Shown: positions 7,677 to 10,071 of the stretch, in pieces
Numbering within the stretch: the first letter of the stretch is position 1
Layout of the letters: each line of letters begins with the position of its first letter
Assembly: GCA_017694765.1 (NCBI GenBank)
Contig: JADIML010000153.1
Span: 1 to 10,071, forward strand
Origin: Candidatus Scybalomonas excrementavium
Lineage (GTDB): Bacteria > Bacillota > Clostridia > Lachnospirales > Lachnospiraceae
Direction of reading: 5' to 3'
Length of the DNA: 10,071 bases
The notes under the pieces: generated by a model
Databases searched by the model: none
Told to the model about the DNA's origin: nothing
What the model saw: only the letters and a program-made list of their open reading frames with translations
Program-made: the position numbers and the translations under genes

Positions 7677-8118
7677 CCTCTCCATTATCAAATAATAGTT
7701 CGTCTATTTCATCTACACTTAACTTATGATGTAACCCATATAGAACAATACAATCCCAGTTTCTTTTTGGATATAACTCTTTATGACCTGCACATTTTAA
7801 AAGTTTATCAATTTCCTCTTTCGTTGCTCCTAAATTAACACCTATTTTTACAACGTTATTTCTCGATAATGTTTTAATACCATTTTTTGTATTGGATATA
7901 TGTTGCTTTGAAATTCCAGCCTCTTCTCCTACTTTTGAGGGACTTAACTTATATTTTTGACATAATTGTTCTAAATATTGTCCAAATGTTATAGTTTGCT
8001 CTTCCCTTTCTTGCAACCATTGTCCAATGTTTTCTTCTTTTAAAGTAGTTAGTTCGTTGTATAATTCATCTGTTGTCTTTTCTACTTTTTGTTGTCCACT
8101 ATTTATAAATTTTTCCAT
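7651..8118 (-). CDS. XRE-like helix-turn-helix protein, partner of the kinase
   Basis: This 155-aa soluble protein is a probable DNA-binding regulator. An acidic, helical N-terminus (1-44) precedes an HTH-like region (about 45-100): FGQYLEQLCQKY, then LSPSKVGEEAGISKQHIS with the recognition-helix pattern, then a third helix rich in V/I/L. A distinct C-terminal tail starts with LLKCAGHKELYPK (106-118) and contains WDCIVLYGL (121-129) and an E-I-D-E-L-L segment. The 149-aa protein at 9006-9455 shares the same tail and layout. AGAGAGG is five bases before the ATG. The gene lies 42 nt after the 221-aa gene, and its 3' end overlaps the kinase start, so coupled synthesis with the kinase is likely. 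That it is a substrate or output regulator of the kinase is inference. The tail could also be a protein-interaction region. Confidence 0.8.
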   Translation of the reverse strand: MEKFINSGQQKVEKTTDELYNELTTLKEENIGQWLQEREEQTITFGQYLEQLCQKYKLSPSKVGEEAGISKQHISNTKNGIKTLSRNNVVKIGVNLGATKEEIDKLLKCAGHKELYPKRNWDCIVLYGLHHKLSVDEIDELLFDNGEDDLLHAKK

Positions 8119-8160
8119 ATAATCCTCTCTTCTGACATTTTATCAAATATCATTTTATTA

Positions 8161-8826
8161 TTAATTTATATACTCACCTATTAGTGTGTCATAAATCTTT
8201 CCATAAGAAGAAACACTATACCAAAAGCTCGTTGCTGTATGAAAGTCTACTATATCATAGCCATGAATCACATATCCATATTCATCCATATGATCAAACT
8301 CTATATTTGATGGTATATATTTATTTTCCTTCTTTAAATAATTCTCAATATATGTACAAGCTTCTTGCTCATTAGCAATCAAATGACTCGATCTTGTCCT
8401 ATTTTTCTTCACCGTTACTTGTATTTCTTCTTCCCAAATAGTTCCATCAACTCCAAGAATCGTATAGACTAACGGATATACTCCCGGTTCATTTTCTACA
8501 TCTGTCGCATCATAAATCACAGTTTTTATCGTTTCATCATATGAAATATGCGCAAGCCAGTTTACTACCTGATCTTGTTTGACTATCCGATCTTTCATTC
8601 CTTGCACATGTTTTTTTAAGTCCTTATTCACATTTTTATTAAAAGAGCTGTTCCCACTTGTCCTTCTAGTCTCAACATCTATTGTTTCTGTGGTACCTGA
8701 TATATTTTCTGCTTTTTGCTGTGTTTCATAAACTTCTCTTTTCTCTTGATACCATCTCCCTAAGACTAATAAGACTATCAAAAGGATTACTATGCTAAAA
8801 ACAAGCATGATTTTCTTTCTTTTCAT
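8161..8826 (-). CDS. Membrane-anchored protein with Ig-like extracellular domain
   Basis: This 221-aa protein of unknown function has a basic start, one membrane segment (about 6-23) and an extracellular part. A low-complexity stalk (about 30-70, rich in T/S/E/N) leads to a small Ig-like domain at about 85-140. The pattern V-I-Y-D-A-T-D-V-E-x-x-P-G-V-Y-P-L-V-Y and the ending V-D-G-T-I-W-E-E-E-I-Q-V-T-V resemble DUF5011/PKD-type bacterial Ig-like domains. The last about 65 residues (Y-G-Y-V-I-H-G-Y-D, then W-Y-S-V-S-S-Y-G-K-I-Y-D) look like a domain frequent at the C-terminus of clostridial lipoproteins. The start follows AGGAG by six bases. It is the first gene after a strong promoter and precedes the HTH-type and kinase genes, so it may be a surface sensor or ligand-binding partner of the kinase (inference). 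Confidence 0.75.
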   Translation of the reverse strand: MKRKKIMLVFSIVILLIVLLVLGRWYQEKREVYETQQKAENISGTTETIDVETRRTSGNSSFNKNVNKDLKKHVQGMKDRIVKQDQVVNWLAHISYDETIKTVIYDATDVENEPGVYPLVYTILGVDGTIWEEEIQVTVKKNRTRSSHLIANEQEACTYIENYLKKENKYIPSNIEFDHMDEYGYVIHGYDIVDFHTATSFWYSVSSYGKIYDTLIGEYIN

Positions 8827-8861
8827 CCATTTCTCCTATTATCTAGTTTATTCTACAAAAA

Positions 8862-8890
8862 ATTATAACAAAATCATATAAATAAGTCTA
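8862..8890 (-). promoter_or_regulatory. Sigma-A promoter of the 221-aa / HTH / kinase operon
   Basis: On the minus strand, TAGACT (8890-8885) is a 4/6 match to a -35. After 17 nt comes a perfect TATAAT (8867-8862) preceded by TG one base upstream, an extended -10. Start of transcription would be about 30 nt before the ATG at 8826. This is the best promoter in the window. Confidence 0.75.
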
Positions 8891-8927
8891 TATAGTAAAA
8901 ATGAAGAAGAACTTATGACACTATAGA

Positions 8928-8946
8928 ATTTCCTAAATTTGGAAAT
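8928..8946. promoter_or_regulatory. Palindromic operator candidate upstream of the operon promoter
   Basis: ATTTCC (8928-8933) and GGAAAT (8941-8946) form a 6-bp inverted repeat around TAAATTT. It lies about 38 bp upstream of the -35 and just after the terminator of the preceding gene. It could bind a dimeric regulator such as one of the neighbouring HTH-type proteins. AT-rich palindromes of this size also arise by chance. Confidence 0.3.
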
Positions 8947-8977
8947 AAAATAAAAAGAGCCAAAAATGACTCTTTTT
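8947..8977 (-). terminator. Terminator of the 149-aa HTH gene
   Basis: On the minus strand, AAAAAGAGTC (8977-8968) pairs with GGCTCTTTTT (8961-8952) with one G-U and a 6-nt loop, followed by ATTTTATTT. It starts 28 nt after the stop codon of the 149-aa gene. It separates that gene from the kinase operon. Confidence 0.88.
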
Positions 8978-9005
8978 ACTCCTTATGCTGAATACATATT
9001 GACTT

Positions 9006-9455
9006 TTATTCTCTATTTTCTTCTTCATTAAGCAATCCACCAGCTACTTCATATTCTCTTAATAAACCATCAATCTCATAAATATTATACCCTTTATTTA
9101 ATCCAAATATAATAATCGCATCCCACATATTTTTTGGATATAATTCCTTATGCCCTGCACATTTTAACATTGTATTGATTTCTTCTAATGTTGCTTTTAG
9201 TGCAATTCCGATTAATACAACAACTTTTTTGGATGGAATTTTATCATTGGCACTGCATTTATATAAATAACTCTTTGACTTCCCACAATAACCACTTAAT
9301 TGGGATGGATTGGTATTATATTTTCTGCATAATTCTTGAAAATATTGTCCAAAACTTTTATTTTCATGCTTATGTTCTTCAATCCACTGGTCTAATTCTC
9401 TTTTGTGTTTCAGAGATACTAGCTCATTCATTAAATCCTTTGTAGGTTTATCCAT
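9006..9455 (-). CDS. XRE-like helix-turn-helix protein, paralog of the 155-aa protein
   Basis: This 149-aa soluble protein is clearly related to the product of 7651-8118. Shared blocks are FGQY-x3-LC-x-KY (35-46), P-S-x-x-x-x-x-x-G-x-S-K (50-61), A-T-x-E-E-I (88-93), MLKCAGHKELYPK (96-108) and WDAIIIFGL (111-119) with E-I-D-x-L-L near 127-132. It lacks the first about 10 residues of the paralog and ends in an acidic tail. The HTH region (about 35-90) is less canonical than in the paralog. AGGAG lies eight bases before the ATG. It is monocistronic: a terminator follows, and a truncated signal-peptide remnant precedes it. It may regulate the kinase operon or the surface protein, or be a second target of the kinase. 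All of these are inferences from sequence relation and position. Confidence 0.78.
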   Translation of the reverse strand: MDKPTKDLMNELVSLKHKRELDQWIEEHKHENKSFGQYFQELCRKYNTNPSQLSGYCGKSKSYLYKCSANDKIPSKKVVVLIGIALKATLEEINTMLKCAGHKELYPKNMWDAIIIFGLNKGYNIYEIDGLLREYEVAGGLLNEEENRE

Positions 9456-9523
9456 ATTGCTCTCTCCTATTACTTATATTTCTCTTATATCCCTTTTTAA
9501 ATTGTTCTATAACAAAATATTCT

Positions 9524-9532
9524 ATTTTACCA
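9524..9532 (-). promoter_or_regulatory. Extended -10 of the 149-aa HTH gene
   Basis: On the minus strand, TGGTAAAAT (9532-9524) matches an extended -10 (TG, one base, TAAAAT). The -35 zone is poor (GAATAC or TGAATA). The start of transcription would leave a leader of about 60 nt. Confidence 0.4.
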
Positions 9533-9638
9533 TATTTTGCTATTCCGTATTCATTTTAGCACTCTTTTCTTCTTTTTTCGTCATCTAATAGGAGACAATA
9601 TTGGTACTACTCCAATACGGTTCTTTTTCATATCACTT

Positions 9639-9701
9639 TTATTGAATTGTCATTCCCATAACGAAACCAAGTGCGCGAACTTTTCTACCATATTTTTTCA
9701 T
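9639..9701 (-). pseudogene. Truncated signal-peptide stub, paralog of the 904-aa protein
   Basis: A 20-codon frame reads MKKYGRKVRALGFVMGMTIQ and then TAA. It matches the first 17 residues of the 904-aa protein (MKKYGKKALALGLVVGM) at 11 or more positions. It is preceded by AAGGAG and an upstream region laid out like that of the intact gene, including the 20-nt box. Nothing after the TAA resembles the mature surface protein, and the 149-aa HTH-type gene begins 183 nt later. The simplest reading is a duplicated surface-protein gene that lost its body by deletion. The stub still has a start and ribosome site, so it could be translated into a short peptide. Confidence 0.65.
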
Positions 9702-9746
9702 AAATTTTTCACTTCTCCTTACTATATATTTTATATGCTGTATTTT

Positions 9747-9790
9747 ATTATATAGTAATCTTTACAATAGGTCGTCTCCTTTATGGATAC
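9747..9790 (-). promoter_or_regulatory. Second copy of the 20-nt box with -10, upstream of the stub
   Basis: GTATCCATAAAGGAGACGAC (minus strand, 9790-9771) is 18/20 identical to the box at 4744-4763. An exact TATAAT lies at 9752-9747, 18 nt after GACGAC, as in the other copy. The sequence from here to the AAGGAG at the stub is also partly conserved (AAAATATAT followed by TAAGGAGAAG). A further GGATAC (9866-9861, minus strand) could pair with the GTATCC of the box. Confidence 0.45.
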
Positions 9791-9976
9791 ATTCTAAATA
9801 TCTTTCATAAAAATATCAAAAATAGATTAAATATCATTATTTTTCCTTACTAGGACTTATGTATCCTTTTTTTACATTATAGAAACGACTCATTAAGAAG
9901 GATTTCTATAATGCCAAAATATTATATTAATTAATACATTAATAATTTTATAATATTGTAAATATATTTTTATATG
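9791..9976. other. AT-rich intergenic stretch with an 11-bp hairpin
   Basis: No gene is visible. CATTATAGAAA (9875-9885) and TTTCTATAATG (9903-9913) form a perfect 11-bp inverted repeat with a 17-nt loop. Its position, upstream of the box, matches that of the hairpin 4955-5009 at the other locus, whose arms also centre on TTATAG. The rest is almost pure A/T. Confidence 0.5.
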
Positions 9977-10030
9977 AATAAGAAAAGGATATATTTTGAT
10001 CATATTTTCAGAATATATCCTTTTCTTATT
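9977..10030. terminator. Perfect 19-bp stem-loop, probable (bidirectional) terminator
   Basis: AATAAGAAAAGGATATATT (9977-9995) and its exact complement at 10012-10030 flank a 16-nt loop. It starts six bases after the stop codon of the - strand gene at the right edge and so probably ends it. The better T-run (TTTTCTTATTTTTCTTTATT) is on the + strand, where no gene is present. Confidence 0.65.
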
Positions 10031-10035
10031 TTTCT

Positions 10036-10071
10036 TTATTTTATTTGTGATTCTTTTAATAGCTCTTCAAA
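10036..10071 (-). CDS. C-terminal end of an unidentified gene (partial)
   Basis: Reading the minus strand from the window edge gives FEELLKESQIK followed by TAA (10038-10036). The composition is that of a normal charged C-terminus, and the strong stem-loop just after the stop supports a real gene end. Eleven residues are too few to name the product. Confidence 0.5.
   Translation of the reverse strand, partial: FEELLKESQIK

Noticed and set aside
9599..9617. Small hairpin TATTGG-N7-CCAATA between the stub and the 149-aa gene
   Set aside because: Only 6-bp arms without a T-run; too weak to call a terminator or operator.
1..10071. CRISPR array, tRNA, rRNA, insertion sequence
   Set aside because: No regularly spaced repeats, no cloverleaf or rRNA-like blocks and no transposase-like protein were found on either strand.

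Overview
The window is a low-GC, AT-rich chromosomal segment that looks like a gut-type Clostridia, most likely a member of the Lachnospiraceae. This is inferred from the strong AGGAG ribosome binding sites, the Big_2-type (bacterial Ig-like) secreted protein, the eukaryotic-like membrane Ser/Thr kinase with a DFD motif, the YARHG-domain protein and the type of intergenic repeat. No rRNA, tRNA, CRISPR array, transposase or phage gene was seen.

Layout. On the + strand there is one gene, an AAA_14/DUF4143 ATPase (219-1514), ended by a hairpin. It converges on everything else, which is on the - strand. Reading the - strand from the right edge, the order is: the last 11 codons of an unidentified gene (10036-10071); a perfect 19-bp stem-loop; a smaller hairpin; a promoter-like region with a 20-nt box; a 20-codon stub of a signal-peptide gene (9639-9701); a 149-aa helix-turn-helix-type protein (9006-9455) with a terminator; a clear sigma-A promoter; and then a gene run. 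That run encodes a membrane-anchored Ig-like protein (8161-8826), a second HTH-type protein (7651-8118), an overlapping membrane Ser/Thr kinase (6018-7676) and a membrane-anchored YARHG protein (5020-5898) whose stop codon lies in its terminator. A GC-richer foldback repeat follows (about 4803-5009). Last comes a second copy of the 20-nt box with a large secreted Ig-like/beta-rich protein (1965-4679) and its terminator.

How the genes may work together (inference). Three of the - strand products carry an N-terminal or central membrane segment with an extracellular domain, one is secreted, and two are small cytoplasmic putative DNA-binding proteins. The kinase overlaps one HTH-type gene, so the two are probably translationally coupled. 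The natural reading is an envelope-sensing phosphorylation module. The kinase would report on the cell surface, and the HTH-type proteins would be its regulatory partners or substrates. The locus has undergone duplication: the two HTH-type proteins are paralogs, and the leader, promoter box and signal peptide of the 904-aa protein recur upstream of the 149-aa gene as a truncated remnant.
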